A stretch of 64,000 nucleotides of DNA from Asterias amurensis. Its lineage: Eukaryota > Echinodermata > Asteroidea > Forcipulatida > Asteriidae. Both the position numbers and the translations under genes were made by a program. The stretch covers positions 2,046,001-2,110,000 of the forward strand of contig NC_092650.1 in the NCBI RefSeq assembly GCF_032118995.1, given 5' to 3'. Positions 11,401 through 25,200 of the stretch are shown one piece after another. How positions within the stretch are numbered: position 1 is the stretch's first letter; every line of letters begins with the position of its first letter. The notes beneath the pieces are model-generated. The model had not been told where the DNA came from. It saw only the letters and a list, made by a program, of their open reading frames with translations, and did no database searches.

Positions 11401-13232
11401 TTAGCCTTCGTTGTGAAAGGAAAGTCACACATCTTGCAAGAATAAGGGCGCTCCCCACTATGGGTTCTCATATGCCTCACTAAGGTGCTCTTATCAGCAC
11501 TGGAGTAGTCACACAATAGACACTTGAAAGGTGTTAGCCCCAAGTGGCTGCGAAGATGTATCTTCAAAGCGCTGTACTGTGGGAAGTTTTCCTGACAGTG
11601 TTTGCAGACGTATTTACCGGTCTTCTTCCCATTCTTAGAGTCTCCCGCCGCCTCTTCAGTTTTCTCCACCTCATTCGGCTCGGATTCGCTTCCAACATCG
11701 TGAGATGTTTTCTCCTGTGTACTTGTTGCTGAATGCTCCACCTTGGTCTCGTCCCTGGCAACTTCCATGGGAAAGTGCATCTCGGTGGCTGGATCTCCTG
11801 AGCGGGGCTCGTGATCTGCTTGTCTGATTTGGGTTTTGTATTGGTCCGGCAAGTGAGAGTGAGCGGGTGGGGGTTTACTCGCAAAGGTTACTTTGGACTT
11901 TGGTTTGGATGCCAAGGATGTTGAGGTAGATGATAAGGCTGATGCTTTTACTGGAGACTGCTTCACACCTCGGCTGAGATGCTTCAGCATCAAGAGGGGG
12001 TTACTGGACGCTGATGTCGTCAGCGTCAATATCTTCCCCACGTCAGCAAAATCTCTATCTGCTTCGACTTCATCATCGGAGGCAAATCCTTGATCCGTGA
12101 AAGGAAATTTGCTTTTAGTTGGCGTTGCTTGCTGCACCGATGCCACGTTTTTGTTTGGTGCATTTTTCACGATGGGAGACGGGCTGGGTTTGAGGTTCAA
12201 TGTGGCCAAGAACTGTACCTGAGATGGGAATGTATGTGGAAGTTTACTGTAAAAAGCGCTAACTTTATCAGTAGGCTTGGTTTTTTGGACCAGGACGTTT
12301 TCTTTACCATTCTTGAGGCCGACATCTTCCACTTGGCTCGTCATGGTCATATCCATAGCGGAGTGGTTCTTCTTTTTATGAAGGTCGAGGGCGCTAGAGC
12401 ATGGGAATGCCTTAGAGCATACCTGACATATGAACTGGTGCACGATGCTGTTACAACGGCGTACATTTCGCTCGCACCACACTTGAGCTATCAGAGGGAA
12501 CTTATCACACGAGATGTCTGCAACGCTACCGAGATCTTGAAAGCCTAAAGGTACATCCGGGGCAGGAGGAGTCTTGGTAGGGCTGGGTTTCTTGTGAGAC
12601 ATCAGGGTGTGCATACGCAGGCCTCGGTGATTCTTGAATGTCGCCTCACACATATCGCACTTTATGATGACATTTGGGTGAAGATCCATGTGGGTCTGGA
12701 GCCCGTAGTGACACAAGAAGGCTTTACCGCAGATAGGGCAAGTCAATTCCTCCTCCTTGACTCTGGATTTGAGAGGACTATCTCCATCCTCAAGGGCAAG
12801 GCGCTTTTGCGGAGAAGTCGACTCTTTGTCAAGTTCATCCGAGTCAAGAAGACGTTTGGATGGGATTCGTTTACGCGGCTTACTGTATGCCGTCTCAGTA
12901 ACGTACTCTCCTTCCGTGCTTGCCGCAGCGCCTTTCTCATGGGTCCGGATGTGCCGCCTCATATTCCCATTCGTTGTGAACGCCATGGGGCAGATAGGGC
13001 ACCTGTGCGGTCTCTCGCCAGAATGAATCAACATGTGACGATCCAGGGAGCTAGTGGAGCTGAGTTTCTTACCGCAGAGCTTACAGGAATGCATCATGCC
13101 GTCCATGGTGGTGGTGTTGTGTTCTCTGAAGTGTAACGTCAAGTGATGTTTCTCCTGGAACTCTTCGGAGCAGACCGGGCAGGTGAGGCAGGTGTTGCCC
13201 TCTTCCATCGGACGACGACGCTTGTAAATACC
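8481..13232 (-). CDS. RREB1: RREB1 coding exon 3: zinc fingers, CtBP motifs and acidic tail
   Basis: A 4.75-kb terminal exon encoding 1,583 aa. About 17-18 C2H2 fingers lie in clusters. The first three (TCPVC, HSCKLC, HRCPIC with linker HSGERPH) and the triplet YVCKHC/FKCLLC/YSCKMC are the most RREB1-like. Three PxDLS-type motifs suggest CtBP binding: APIDLSLPK near 10885, SPIDFSRK near 10990, PVMDLSV near 9340. The last 150 residues are strongly acidic (8690-8890), ending KLLGVE then a stop. Codons 5' of GGT at 13232 (reading MIYFLFIYFLQ) are intron, ending in TTATTTTCTGCAG. Confidence 0.92.
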   Translation of the reverse strand, partial: GIYKRRRPMEEGNTCLTCPVCSEEFQEKHHLTLHFREHNTTTMDGMMHSCKLCGKKLSSTSSLDRHMLIHSGERPHRCPICPMAFTTNGNMRRHIRTHEKGAAASTEGEYVTETAYSKPRKRIPSKRLLDSDELDKESTSPQKRLALEDGDSPLKSRVKEEELTCPICGKAFLCHYGLQTHMDLHPNVIIKCDMCEATFKNHRGLRMHTLMSHKKPSPTKTPPAPDVPLGFQDLGSVADISCDKFPLIAQVWCERNVRRCNSIVHQFICQVCSKAFPCSSALDLHKKKNHSAMDMTMTSQVEDVGLKNGKENVLVQKTKPTDKVSAFYSKLPHTFPSQVQFLATLNLKPSPSPIVKNAPNKNVASVQQATPTKSKFPFTDQGFASDDEVEADRDFADVGKILTLTTSASSNPLLMLKHLSRGVKQSPVKASALSSTSTSLASKPKSKVTFASKPPPAHSHLPDQYKTQIRQADHEPRSGDPATEMHFPMEVARDETKVEHSATSTQEKTSHDVGSESEPNEVEKTEEAAGDSKNGKKTGKYVCKHCQENFPQYSALKIHLRSHLGLTPFKCLLCDYSSADKSTLVRHMRTHSGERPYSCKMCDFPFTTKANCERHIKKRHGKETKIDIELNITHNTSGGPPGEASPNKFRAPDTLCKLCNREFRFFRDLQNHLKVHQRTPSKFFCLKCQTGLSSKNNCARHITKCHPEIEKDDLDNFMMVKQVETKDISQTMANSFASNGEQLSPIDFSRKSPIAASDSDLSDQSWLSAYTLPNMTDVDAPIDLSLPKEKNSSFLPPVDSSLGRLRFKRVYHKFYSKVIDALVCPHCSRAFKRGSVFKEHIRSHITERPNRCYYCKAAFTMKDSLDKHIERRHGDESKSESPAQSFIPKVATPMQFKLMSRSSHGLRVRIAHESAEATDMSVEHLLENQTLKSPGSSFGSDASGELASVSKILAASSNNFQVCFPPTGAQVKPKGEKDDVKETGDNENKNEFAVPENPTNKSEDQTEWDTPVPSDIELSEEYDLVIDESIASSSESTTGLETQKPKERVTERDRSNLPTKEMCPYCNRKFPWISSLRRHILTHTGLKPFQCPQCNSSFSTKSNCERHIVRRHCLNVSPGSKAPELPFTCLEGCSDCAYSTKLKLIKHYEVQHVGVPFPECYKNEVKKLPASVIRNALARRASKLGGTRPFGSSEFRSRVGMSGVTLKLTRHKPLLKRRHSSHDEKPLSLVKKTVTGEEGKSLDGFSRKKHLFSHKGKPFPIIFKKKKRKSLPTMVNINGSRIGASRVGDQVNSQPVMDLSVTSEDINLITESLGYVTGEGSGQPSRRKGKSKRKNARHSCSNCCKRFKSATTLKRHYRVHTLEHPFRCTECSASFTTKFNCQRHMLKLHGKSKEETLRLIAKQKSAMSSENDGEGNQELAESGVKENGFIVDPEVPGGVKDADVGGSSKGMSDESQDTDEDENEDNKEDLEEGEVRDGDGDSETDDFGEDGEIEVDETASDLEETNMEGSNFDSTWDEDSTEGPSDNPASDVKMPRGRGRDVFVSGTADNSDIIQNLLGIQDSSVIDQMLDSADSAAKLLGVE

Positions 13233-16200
13233 CTGCAGAAAATAAATAAATAGAAAATAGATCATATAAATAAAAACGTTAAATTGTAAAGCACTTTTTC
13301 AGTTTTTCTTTACAGGTTTTTCAGAAGCAAAATTATACAAACACATTTCCTATATAATATAAACCACAAGGGAAACTGACTGGGTAAATTTTGAAATGAT
13401 TTTTGGGGTTGAACAAAGAACTGACTAGAGTGGGATTCGAACCAACGACCTCCAGATTAACATGCCGGCGTTCTACCAACTGAGCTATCTAGCCCTTTGT
13501 TGGCGGTGTCCCTTTTTTGTCAATATCTTTTTGTAATAATTAGTTAATAGGGAGATTTTTTTAATAATTAGTTAATAGTAAGACCGCCAACAAAGGGCTG
13601 GATATATCACTTGGTTCAAATCTCGCTCCAGTCATTTGTTTTTCTTCAAACCTAAATTTAGTTAAAAATTTCTCCAAGAAGTTATAATAAGGTGCGAAAA
13701 CTTTTGATGGTATTTGACTGAAAAAATATTCAGTTTACATTGGAGAATTTTTTTTTTCTTTTTTTTTTCAAATGTTCATTAAGATTGATTCAGAGTATCA
13801 TTTGCAATATTGGTTTCTACAAAATAATATATATAAATTTATTAATTTCCATTTTGCTTCTTTCAACATCACTTAAGATGGTCGGTCTTGAGGTTTACTT
13901 CCACTTCAATTTTTGTTATTTTAGTTTATAAAATCAATAACTTCCACTTCTCCAGTATCTGATTGTGACTCTGAGTCAAGCGTCTCAAATACATTTTATT
14001 TTCAAAGCAGATCTCAAAACTCATCTTATTAAAGGAACACGTTGCCTTGGCTCGGTCGAGTTGGTCTTTGAAGAGCGTTTATAACCGTTTGTTATAAACT
14101 GCTTATGGGTAGAAAGATGTTGTAAAAGTAGAATACAATGATCCACACAAACATGCCTCAAAATCGCGTAGTTTTCCTTTTACCTCGACGACTAACACAA
14201 TCGGCCATTTATGGGAGTCAAACTTAAGACTCCCATAAATGGCCGACCGTGTTAGTTCACGAAGTAAAAGGAAAACCAGGCAATTTTGAGGCAAATTAGT
14301 GTGGGTCATTGTATTCTACTTTTAAAACATCTTTCTACCCATGCATTTCATAACAAACTTTTATACACCAACTCGTCCGATCCAAGGCAACATGTCCCTT
14401 TAATCTTTGCTCTATGAATAAATCTATGAATGAATCAACAGCAAATTAGATTTTCATTTAACTTGCTCTATATTTGTTTATCTTCTTTGCCTACCTTTTC
14501 TCTGTTGAGCACTTTGCAAAAAGCTCTACATAAAACCGTGTTTAAATTACAAATTTCTTCTTTAAGTTGTCTTTGATAAACATAATTCATAATTTAGGAG
14601 GGAAAATGTGCTTATTAATAACTGAAGTTCTTTTACGTTAATTTTTATACATAAACAGGAAATGGTTTCAAGTTTGTGTCATTACGCATGATGCTCACTA
14701 TTCCAAGTCCCGGTTCTGAATCATCTTATGTATCACTTTGAACTTTGGGAGGCCATATTGTGTGTCTGCGATGTGCACAGCTGATACCTGTGTACAACAC
14801 AGCTGTGAATCCATTTCAGAATATGTTCAGTCATGCAAATTTTGCTCCGATGTAAAGCCCGGTTCATACTTCCTGCGAATGCAACTGCCATTTGAATTTT
14901 GACATCACAAATTCGTCAAACAAATAATTTGCAACAGTTTGAACTGTGCTCAACTCGTGCGAAACATTCACTGCGAAAACTGCCATGTGACGTCAAAATT
15001 CGTATTGATTTCGCATTTGTAGGAGTATCAAAGTAGAAGTATGAATTGGGCTTAAGTCGAATTATGAAGAGGAGGATGGTAAATGACATTTCTTTTTGCA
15101 ATGTAATTCCCCTCTCTCCCTCTCCCCCCAATCTCCCCAATTATTCTGCGAGACATTTAGTAACTGAATAATGCCTCATATCCTTCACTGAATCCTCCCG
15201 CAGCAGATACACATCTACAGACACAGACTATCATCATCCCTCACCTTTACCCAATTTGGATCTGCCAGTACGGATGTGTCAGAGGGTGAGCCGGCCGGCC
15301 TCTTGCTGGGCTCTGTCCCTCCTTTGGTGCCAGTCGTCATCTCTCTCCTCTCCCCACTTGGGCTGTCACTCTGCACTGACTCAGTCTTGACTTCCTCTGA
15401 TGTGGCCGGGGTACATCCCCAGTCGCCACTCACCTCCCCTCCGAGTGGATCCAGGCCAGCATCATCATGAGCTGAATTGCCGACCGACAACGCTACTGCT
15501 TGGTCATTACTCGTCGAGTCACCGTCATCCTCCTCCATCGGTAACGGCGGCGCTACATCACCTGTCTCACGTTGATCTCCGCAATCAATGCTGGCAGCCA
15601 GATTCAAGGGTTGTACATCTGACTCAGCAGGTAACGATGACATCGCCGTGGGTCTCTTGAGCTCAGAGGACCCACGGCTATCGGGTACTTGATGGATACT
15701 CTCAGGCAGGTCGGGTTTGTCTACGGCGCTTATATCCCTCAGGTTGTCCACCTGTTGACTTTCCAATTCATCCTTGTCTACATCAGTTTCCAAACTAACA
15801 TCATCTGTCACTCCATTCACTGGGGAGTTATTCAAACTCTTTGACGCCCCCTTGCTCTTCTTCCCACTCGGAGCTTTCACCTTCGCTACTCCTTCAGTCG
15901 AACGCCGTCTTTCACTTCTCAACTCGGCACCGATCATCCTGTTTTCCTCAGCCGCAGCGATCTTTCCCAGTTTATATCGCTGAGCAGCGTTCTTACGCGA
16001 GGTCCGTCTGAGACCCGGACGCTCTGATCTGAGTTGAGCAACAGGCTTGGTCTTCTTGATCTTTTGATCCTTCTTAGCACCTGATTGGCTCCCCCTAGTT
16101 TCTCTCATGCTGCTTTGTCTGTTCTTAACGTCCGCCATGTCCACTTCCTGGATGTCAGCAATTTGTCCATCAGTCGAGGATGGGACTTCCTTTTCCCCTT

Positions 16201-19200
16201 CGTCTCCAGAAAAATCTGCATAGATAATGAGATGCAAAAAGCAATCAGTTTACCGACACCAGATCAAGAAATAAAGTCACTTGCATAAATAATGTTTACA
16301 TTTCCAGGCTTTGAACTTCGCTCTGAAGGGGCAGAGCAATTTCCCTCTGGTGAAGAGGGAAGTGTTAACTTGTATTTGAACTTTGCAAAGGGCACCATCA
16401 GCAAAAGCACAGGGCATCACGGCAAATGAAAATTTCCTTCCATAGAAGATGCTAACAGCAATCAGTTACTGACATCCATCTCTTAATAAAGTCACTTGCA
16501 TAGATAATGTTTACGTTTCTGATGAAAATGGGGAAATATCCTTTCTTTTTCCACTAAATTTCACATTCATTTTCATAGGGAACTTCCCAAATATATGGAG
16601 CTTATTGAAAATGAAAGTGCTCATATTTACACAATCCTTACAAGATCGAACAAAAGAGTATCTCTAACCATTGAACAACTCAAGAAGGTCACAACAATTC
16701 ACTTTACACACACTCAATGTACAAGTACAACAAACATTGAAATATCAAAATGTTTGTAAATGAAAAAAATGAACAAAGTCTACATTTTTACAAGCATACA
16801 TGTACTCAATGAATATTCAGTTAATAATAGATTTGTTGAACTTCCTTTTTTTTCTCTGCCTATATAATCTGGCCGAAGATGCAGGCCATTGCTCAACGTT
16901 GTTTTAAATCCTACTCCTAAATTTGTCTTTGTTCCTCCAAAAATCATTTAAAACTGTATCCAGTCAGTTTCCCTTTTGTTTTTTTTATTTGATAGCTCAT
17001 AATAAAGTGAACCCTACAAATCTCAAAAAAATTAAGTATTTATTAGATTCATTTTGAGAACAAAAATTATTTGTCAATTAAAAAACACATTTTTGGCTAA
17101 AGATGACAATTTGAATGAAGACTGTTTGACTAGAAAAAGTAAACTACTTTCTCATGTAACTGTTCTGCTGATTAGTTACAAAGAATTTTAGTCACTGAAA
17201 AAGAAGCTGGCATTACTAGATTGGCGAAAATCCTGAGCGGCTATGTTCGCCCAGGAAGAATAATCTCTAATCTGATAAACGTTTCATCCAGAACTATTAC
17301 TAAAGTTGAATTGTGTTTGAATTCTTCTCTCTAAACCTACATTTCCTTTAAAGAGAAAGTTTCTATAAATGTAAATTTAAATACAATATCAACATCTAAA
17401 GTGCTTCTTACCAAGTAAGTTTTTATGACCACTAATTTTTGGAGTAATTACCAAAGGTATACCTTCCCTTTAAAATCAAGTTTAGAGATGGTAAAATAAT
17501 AGCCCCGCCCCATTGCGTATTGACCAATCACAATGCAACGAAGGTCCACAAAATAAGGTCCGACTTGCGTGCGCGTATTCTTGGCGCGCGCGGCAGAGTT
17601 GTGCAGAAAGGCATTGGAGAGGCCCACATGTTCTTGCTCACACGTGCGCCGTGGGCGGAGCCTACTGGATCGGTCTATTAATTGTAAAAGGTAAGGTTGC
17701 TGGCATGTAATCTTGTTATTATGGGGGCAGATGGCCACTTTCCTTACAGTGCACAGAAAAGTTAAAAGAATATTTTGATGAGGCAACAAGGCTATGAACT
17801 GTGCAACAACTTCAGTTCTCTGACGTTTGGCCAAGGGAAAAATTTACATTGCCACAATATTCACAGATACACCGATACAAGAAACGAAAGTAATTCACAT
17901 TAAAAAGACACCGATACTACCTGTAGAATCAATCCCAGCATGGCTGTACAGAAAATACATCAAAAGGGAAATGAAACACTTCAAGATAAATTAAATTTAT
18001 GTAAAATCTTACACCCGATATTTCTGAAATTAGTTTGAGTGATAAATAAAATATGAAGAAAGAAAAACAAAATTCCACACTAAGCTTTATTACTTGCTAT
18101 GGTGCAGTAGTTTTTGAGAAATGTGTCAAACAATGTCACACAAAAACTTTTGTCTCGGGGATGAAAATTATTTTAACATTGCTCTGTGATTTTCACTTTT
18201 TTGTTTTCCTCCAAAACTTGACGACTATAATGAAGCTGAAACTTCTACAGGTAAATTACATACATCAAAAGTCATGGCCCAAAACAAAAAGGTATCAAAA
18301 CCCTTTAAAAATCTAATACTGTTGTCTGTTCTCATCATCTCATAAAGTATTTTAAAAACACCACTTCATCCCTCAGCCAGCCACCAAAAACAGAACATCC
18401 TTCACCCCCAAAAATATCATAAAAAAAAAACCTTGAGTGAAATAATTCCATTCAAGGCACCATCAGTTTATCACATCTTCTCTCCATTATCACACATCAC
18501 CATGTTGAAACCACACCAAGCAACAAAAAAATAGTTACCTTTTAATAATTCTCGGACAAAAACAAGGAAGTTGTTAGTTCTCTGGTTTTGGCCTCTCCAG
18601 GAAGTTGTGCATCATGTCATCCAGCGCATCAATAAACTATACAGTGCCGGACTCTAAACTCTCTCTCTCTTTCATTCCTTGCCTCTACTACAACTCATGA
18701 AACCGAGCACAGGAAGTGTGCCATACTAAAGTAATCATCCTGTTAGAGCCACAAGGTCTTTTTTGTCTTCTGACAATAAACACTCTTCATCACCCCTTCA
18801 TCCACTCCCAAGGTGGACTCTTCCAAAAAAACTAAAAACCACCCCAAAATAAATCCCAAAGAAAAAAATGACAATTATTTTTCTATCAAAGTCAAAGAGT
18901 CATGAACAAGAATTATAAGCCATACACTGAGGCTACGTAGTTTAACTCACAAAGTTCGGAGTCTGTGGTTTTTCCCATCTGACTGGAGTGAATGATAGGC
19001 CACAGTATCAGCTGCACCAGCCAGCACACACAGGGATGAACTCGGCAGGACGAGGGGAAAAAAATGAAATGAATCATTGAGGCCAAACTTTGTTGTTGGA
19101 AGATACCACTTTTCAGAGCTGTAGGGGTGTTGGCAACATCCACGTACCATGGAATTGAATAGGTGACCTCTTAGTGGAAACCTCATCATAGCTGAGTGCA

Positions 19201-22200
19201 GCGGGGAGAGGATGACCCTGATGGCACCCCCCCCCCCACGAGATTCTTTGTTAGCTTCTATAATCACCTGTATGATGTTGCTATGTATTGAGACTAGTAT
19301 AATAAAAACAGGAGACCTTCAGACGTGCTGACATTGAGATGTGCTTGGGATTAAGTTACTTGTTCCTGATCTATAAAGTGGGCTAGGCATTCCCAGAAGG
19401 TAGTGTTGAGACCGTGAGAGGAGATTAAGAGTTTGAAAAGAAACAACAGACTACGTCAAGAGGAACGATCAAAAAGAAAAACCCATGAACTTTAAAGTCA
19501 TTCAACATAAATAGACAGAAAATTATTTTGGGAGTCGGTATCCACAATCCTGGCATACATGGGTTGATTTCTATTAGTCCAGTACTAATTGCTTGATGTA
19601 TCATTCATTCATTGATGGTTTATTCATAAAAAAATTCCATGGCAGCCACAGGCTGAATTATGAACGTTTTGTATATCAAGTCAATAAGATAAAAAAGGAA
19701 AGCTAGTAAAAAATGCTGACCCAAACAAAATCTGGTCTGAAAAATATCAATAATACCCAAGTCCACATTAAGGATACCAACATTTGGGTCTGGCCCACAG
19801 AAAAAAACAAAAATTGTAAGCCAGTTTACTTTTTGTTTATCCCTATCGTTTATACTGTAGTTACAATGTACAAAACCAACAGACTACTACAATAAATCCC
19901 TCACAACAAAACGGCAAACTACTGACCATCAAAAAAAAAGTATGTACAGCCATTAAACAATAACTACAATGAAAACTTGGGATAAAGCATACAGCCTGAG
20001 TTTGTATTAAACACCGCTCCATGTCAACTCTATCACCCATTCACAACACATTAACATCACAAGGTTATGTGATGAATCACATACTACAGGATGACCATCC
20101 ATTGGCCGTCAGTCCCTATCGGTGCAAACAATTTAGTTAGCAGGGACCCAGACTGCGCCAACACAACCACCCGGGTAACGGAATGACCTGGCCTTGACTT
20201 TTTCACACTGCATTTTGGAGGAGACAGGTATTAAAGAAAAAAATGAGCATGGAGCAAAACAGATGAAGTCAATCGTATCCCCGGTTATTTTTGTCATCCA
20301 ATCTTTTTTATAACAATTAACACAAAGTCTAGAGTAAAATGAAAAAAAGCTTAAAGATGCAGATTTTGTAAACTTTACTAATCATTTGCACACATGTACA
20401 ATGCATAGAAGAGAAATTATAGTTCATTTCACTGCCAACAACTGCAAAATAATTTAAAAAACTCAACTGTCTCATATCTTCGTCACAAGGTTTTAGCCAA
20501 GATCTCCTGGTAATTTTTTCATCTAATCTTTTTTTATAACAATTAACACAAAGTCTAGAGTAAAAATGAGACAAGTCTTTAAGATGAAGACCTTATAGAC
20601 ATGTACAAAGCAAGAATTGATGATGAAGAGAACTTGCATTATGCATTACACTTCTAACAACTGTAAACAATACACGTACATGTACTCATTAAAAACTTAA
20701 GCCCTCAAATCCTTCATTAAATAAGTTCATCTGGGTTGTTGATAATCATGAATTAAGGGGTTTGTTTTTTACAAATCCCAAAATAATGTTGATGTCACTT
20801 ACATATATAATAATGTAACTAACTAAAATTACTATGTAAGTAACATTAACATTATTTTTGGATTTGTAAAATAGAACGACTTAATTCATGCCTCATATCC
20901 TTGTTCGCAAACGTTTTAACCAGGATTTGGTAAAAGGGTGTCCACATTTCCTGGAAATTGAAAAACTGGTTGTCCAAGTTGCTCATTTTTAATACACATG
21001 TAAATGCTATACAACAAAACACACAGACACCCCTCTGGCTTTTAGATGCTCATCTATTTCGACTCTTTGATGGATGTATAGTGTTGAACTTGTTACGATT
21101 CTAAATTGTAAATTGATGGTAAGAATGATAAACGCAACCTAATTCATTCAACGACAAATGTATATTAATTAAAGTAATACACTAACGGAGGTTCAACTTG
21201 AATGATTGGGCTTTCAAGCCGAGACGTTTCTGTCAAACATCAAAAACATTGGATGAAACTTCTTTAAGTCACTGGACACATTTGGGTAAAGTCAAAGACC
21301 ATTACTCTTACTTGGTGCATCCCAACATATGCATAAAATACCAAACCTGTGAAAAGTTGGGCTCAATTGGTCATCGAAATAAATTGCAAGAGAATAACGG
21401 AAGAAAAAATCCTAGTTGCACAAGTTATGTGTGCTTTCAGATACCAAACAAAAAAGCTTCAGGCCTGAAGTATTTTAGTATTGAGTGAGAAAATACCTCT
21501 TCCTCAAAAACTAAGTTACTTCAGAGGGAGCCGTTTCTCACCATGTTTTATACTATCAACAGCTCTCCATTACTTGTTACCAAGTAAGGTTTTATGCTAA
21601 CAATTATTTTGAGTAATTACCAATAGTGTCCTGTGCCTTTAACTCAGGAACGTGAGGAAGATGTCATGAATCAATAACATCGGGTATCCATTTCCCAAAC
21701 GTTTTTCTTTCATGGGTTTTTAAAATACTCGTCTGCAACAGCGACCCCTTGACACTTGCATCTCTGCTTATATATAGACTTTTGTATCTGATAAAGGTAT
21801 CAACAAGTTGCAGTATAAACACTGATAACAAAATACATACTAAAACCGACATGTAGACATCAATAAAAAAAATACTAATTTGTAAAGCATCCATTTGGCA
21901 TACGGGTTCAATCGTTTTCATCTTCTATATTTCAAGAATCATTAAAAGGTCACTAAATTCAGTGGCTGTGTTGCAGTTAATAGCGTCTAAAATGGCTTTA
22001 TGGATCAACACATTGCTCTTGACATCTTTTTTAATTTGTCATATTTTGTTCCTCATTTCTAAAATATAAGAGTAATTCAATTTTCTTCATGGTAGCTGTT
22101 GACATACAAGTGTTCTTTTTGGCTGTAAATGTGATGTTATATTTGTTGTAAGAATGTCATCAATAATGCTGCATCCCCTTAAAGGCACTGGACACTATTG

Positions 22201-25200
22201 GTAATTACTCAAAATACTTTTTAGCATAAAAACCTACTTGGTAACAATCAATGGAGAGCTGTTGACAGTATACATGTAAAACATTGTGAGAAACAGCTCC
22301 CTCGTAACATAGTTTTTGAGAAAGAAGTAATTTTTTTACTCAAATATTTAAATACCTCAGGCCTAAAGCCTTTTTTTTATGAATCTGAAGGCACACAAAG
22401 TTGCACAACAAGGGTGTCTTTTCTTTCGTTCTTCTTCTCACAACTTCGATGACCAATTGAGTCCTAATTTTCACAGCTTTGTTATTTTATGAACATGTTG
22501 GGATACACCAAGTGAGAATACTGGTCTTTGACAAAATTGCCAAAGGTGTCCCGTGCCATTTAAAGATAAATATTTGTGATAAAAATCATCCATATTGCAA
22601 CTCTGTAAACCATTTACATGAAGTACTGATAGTGTTTTCTCATAATAACTACTGTTGTTGAAACGCTCAGTCTAAACTGCCTATACTAACAAAAAACTCC
22701 AACCAGCAATGTCCATGCGAAATAAACCCGGTTTACATGAGAGAGATGTACAATGGATGCAAGTCAAACTACACAGAGCTAAATAATCCTACCAGTATCT
22801 ATCTTAAAATTATGCAGAACCGACGACGAGTGATGACTTAATATCTTCAGACAGTCATTGTGATTGATAGCTTGAATAAAGAGGAAAACTGTTTGCTCAT
22901 AATCATCAATCATAGGATATGTCAAAGTCTCTCATAAAGACAGTTTTTTCGCTACTTATTTAATTGAACTCAACTTCTTGATTTATTTCAATTGGTAAGC
23001 TTCATCCTGCTTTTGCCTTTGATAAATGTTTTGGATATAAAATATGGTGCTTTATGAATGCTGTATTATTATCCTTTCTTAGGAAATATTTCCGTATCCC
23101 ACCGCTTTTTTAAACTCATTTTTACCAACGGAATATCTCATTTGAGTAAATTTGATACTTCGATACGGACATTTTCCCCTTTCTTAAAACCAAGATTGCC
23201 ACAGTTTGTCTTCCATTTGTTAAGATAAAATCACAAATAACATTGTTCAGGGTTAATTTATTTGTATCAGGCCTTGAACTTCTCAGTGTCTTGAAGGGGC
23301 ACAGCATCTTTCCTCTAGTCAAAGGGGGCACTTCTGTGAGAAAAGTCTAAATTTGTATTGGAACTTTGCAAAGGGCATCACAGCAAAAGAAGAGGACACC
23401 ACAGCAAAATGAGCAGAGGACACCACGGCAATTGCTGTGGCCTGTGGGTGTCGTGGGTTATTTTGAAACCTGTTGTATTAGTTAATTGATTTATTAAATG
23501 ATTTGCTTTACATGTATTTGTTCAGCTCCAACGGGGGTGTATAACAAGCCTGAATTTGAGACAATTGTCTCCGAATTGGTGCATTGAGAGGTCCTGGGAG
23601 CAGAAGGGAAGAGTATTTTAAGGGGTAGCCAGGGTAAAGGAATAAACGGCATCAAGGAAGTGACAGCTTTTTGAGAGCACTCCACATGGGAAGCCTTACA
23701 TCCTGACTCCCATTCTAGTAACATGATCTGCGCTGTAGAGATAAATGTATCCATGGATAATATTATGTTGTTTAGAGTCTCGGTAGGGATACAGCAGAGA
23801 TCATATCCCGTTTAGTCGTAACAGAGTTGAGTTTGGGTTTCTGTATTATCATCAACAGAACATTGTTTAAATCATAATTTATTTTACTTTTTGACTTTCT
23901 GTGAGATACTATCCGGAACTATTCCAAAATCAACAAAACGTTCCATTTGGTTGCATCTCAACGCACCAACAGGCCATGAACTTCGCTCTTGAAGGGGCAC
24001 AGCCATTCTCCTCTAACAAGGGGCACTTCCATGAGGAAAATGTTCATTTGTATTGTAACTTTGCAAAGGGTATTGCAGCAAAAGCACAGGGCACCACGGC
24101 AATTGCTGTGGGTGCCGTGGGTTATTTTTTAGGCCTGCACCAACCAGACTGCATTACTCCTTGTGTGAGAACTCACCCAAGTTCACTAAAATTGTCCACT
24201 TGATTGTAGCTCAACATACCAACCAGGCTGAGGCCTTTTGGGAGCACAAAACAAACAAACAAATCCTAACAAATCATGAGATGTGGGGGAATTTTGAGAG
24301 GGAATGGGTAACAGACGATTTTGTAGGATAATTGTTTCATAATAGTCATGTTTCAGAAAATTATCACTGATGGTAAACTTACATCATTTGAAACTGAAAG
24401 AAATCTAGTCTTGAATCGCAATAAGTTTTGAGGTGAAATGTCATCATGTTTTGTCTTTCTTTATTAACGTAAAGCTGTTGCTCTTTGTTTTGTTTTTGTA
24501 TGCTGCTCCTTGACAAGCCCCGCCTTTTTGAAAACCAGACTCCGCATTTATTCTATATTGACGATACTTTTTTCTTTCTTGATGATGATTATGGGGGAAA
24601 TAAACTTTGCTTTGAATTGAACTGAATTGAATTATGGTGGTACTTTAGGGCGTAATATTCATCAGAAAAAAAGTCCTTTTAACAATGTTTTAAGGTTAGA
24701 TTTTGGAGTAGATTTAATAAGGGTCATATTACTGCAGTGTACTTTATCTTAGAAGCCATTACCCATATCAACACATCCAACCTCATCAATTTGCAATTGC
24801 AAATTTTCTCTTATCAAAAAAGTTAATCTTCATAAATCATTAACTAAAGAAACAGGCCCGGACATTGGCACTACCCCTTGTGTGTAAACAGCGTCTCACG
24901 ATAAAGAAATGGAGAGCTCTGCTGAAGGAATTATTGGTGTTTAATTGAATTTATTAATCATCTACAATATAACCAGTCAAACAAACTTAGTATTTATCCC
25001 AACTCACTGCCACACCAATGACAACATTCCTAACTCCTCTGGTCCGAATTTCATTCAAAGCATTTTTTAAATAAAATTAAAATAACAACTTTTTTTATTT
25101 GTCTGAGGAAAAAAAAGAGACGAAAATGGACTTCAGTAGAAATAATTTCATGCCTGCATTTTAGTCTTTGATAGCGAGAAGATGTTTGCATCTCACCTGC

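Larger units (their letters stand above)
13233..15244 (-). other. RREB1 intron 2
   Basis: A 2.0-kb intron. It holds a tRNA-Asn-like SINE (about 13360-13640), an FB1 fold-back element (14032-14402) and a MITE with 'agcccggttcatacttcctg' ends (14857-15054). Confidence 0.75.

Noticed and set aside
12090..13136. Plus-strand open frames of up to 180 codons opposite RREB1
   Set aside because: They are antisense to finger-coding sequence and have no family resemblance. They follow the codon bias of the real gene on the other strand.
13233..13265. MIYFLFIYFLQ as the N-terminus (signal anchor) of the RREB1 protein
   Set aside because: These codons are the TTTATTTTCTGCAG acceptor tract, and joining to exon 2 at phase 0 explains the frame.
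23901..24203. 100-codon plus-strand frame as a gene
   Set aside because: It lies within the 'gcaaagggcac' interspersed repeat. The same peptide text appears at 63332-63583 from another copy.
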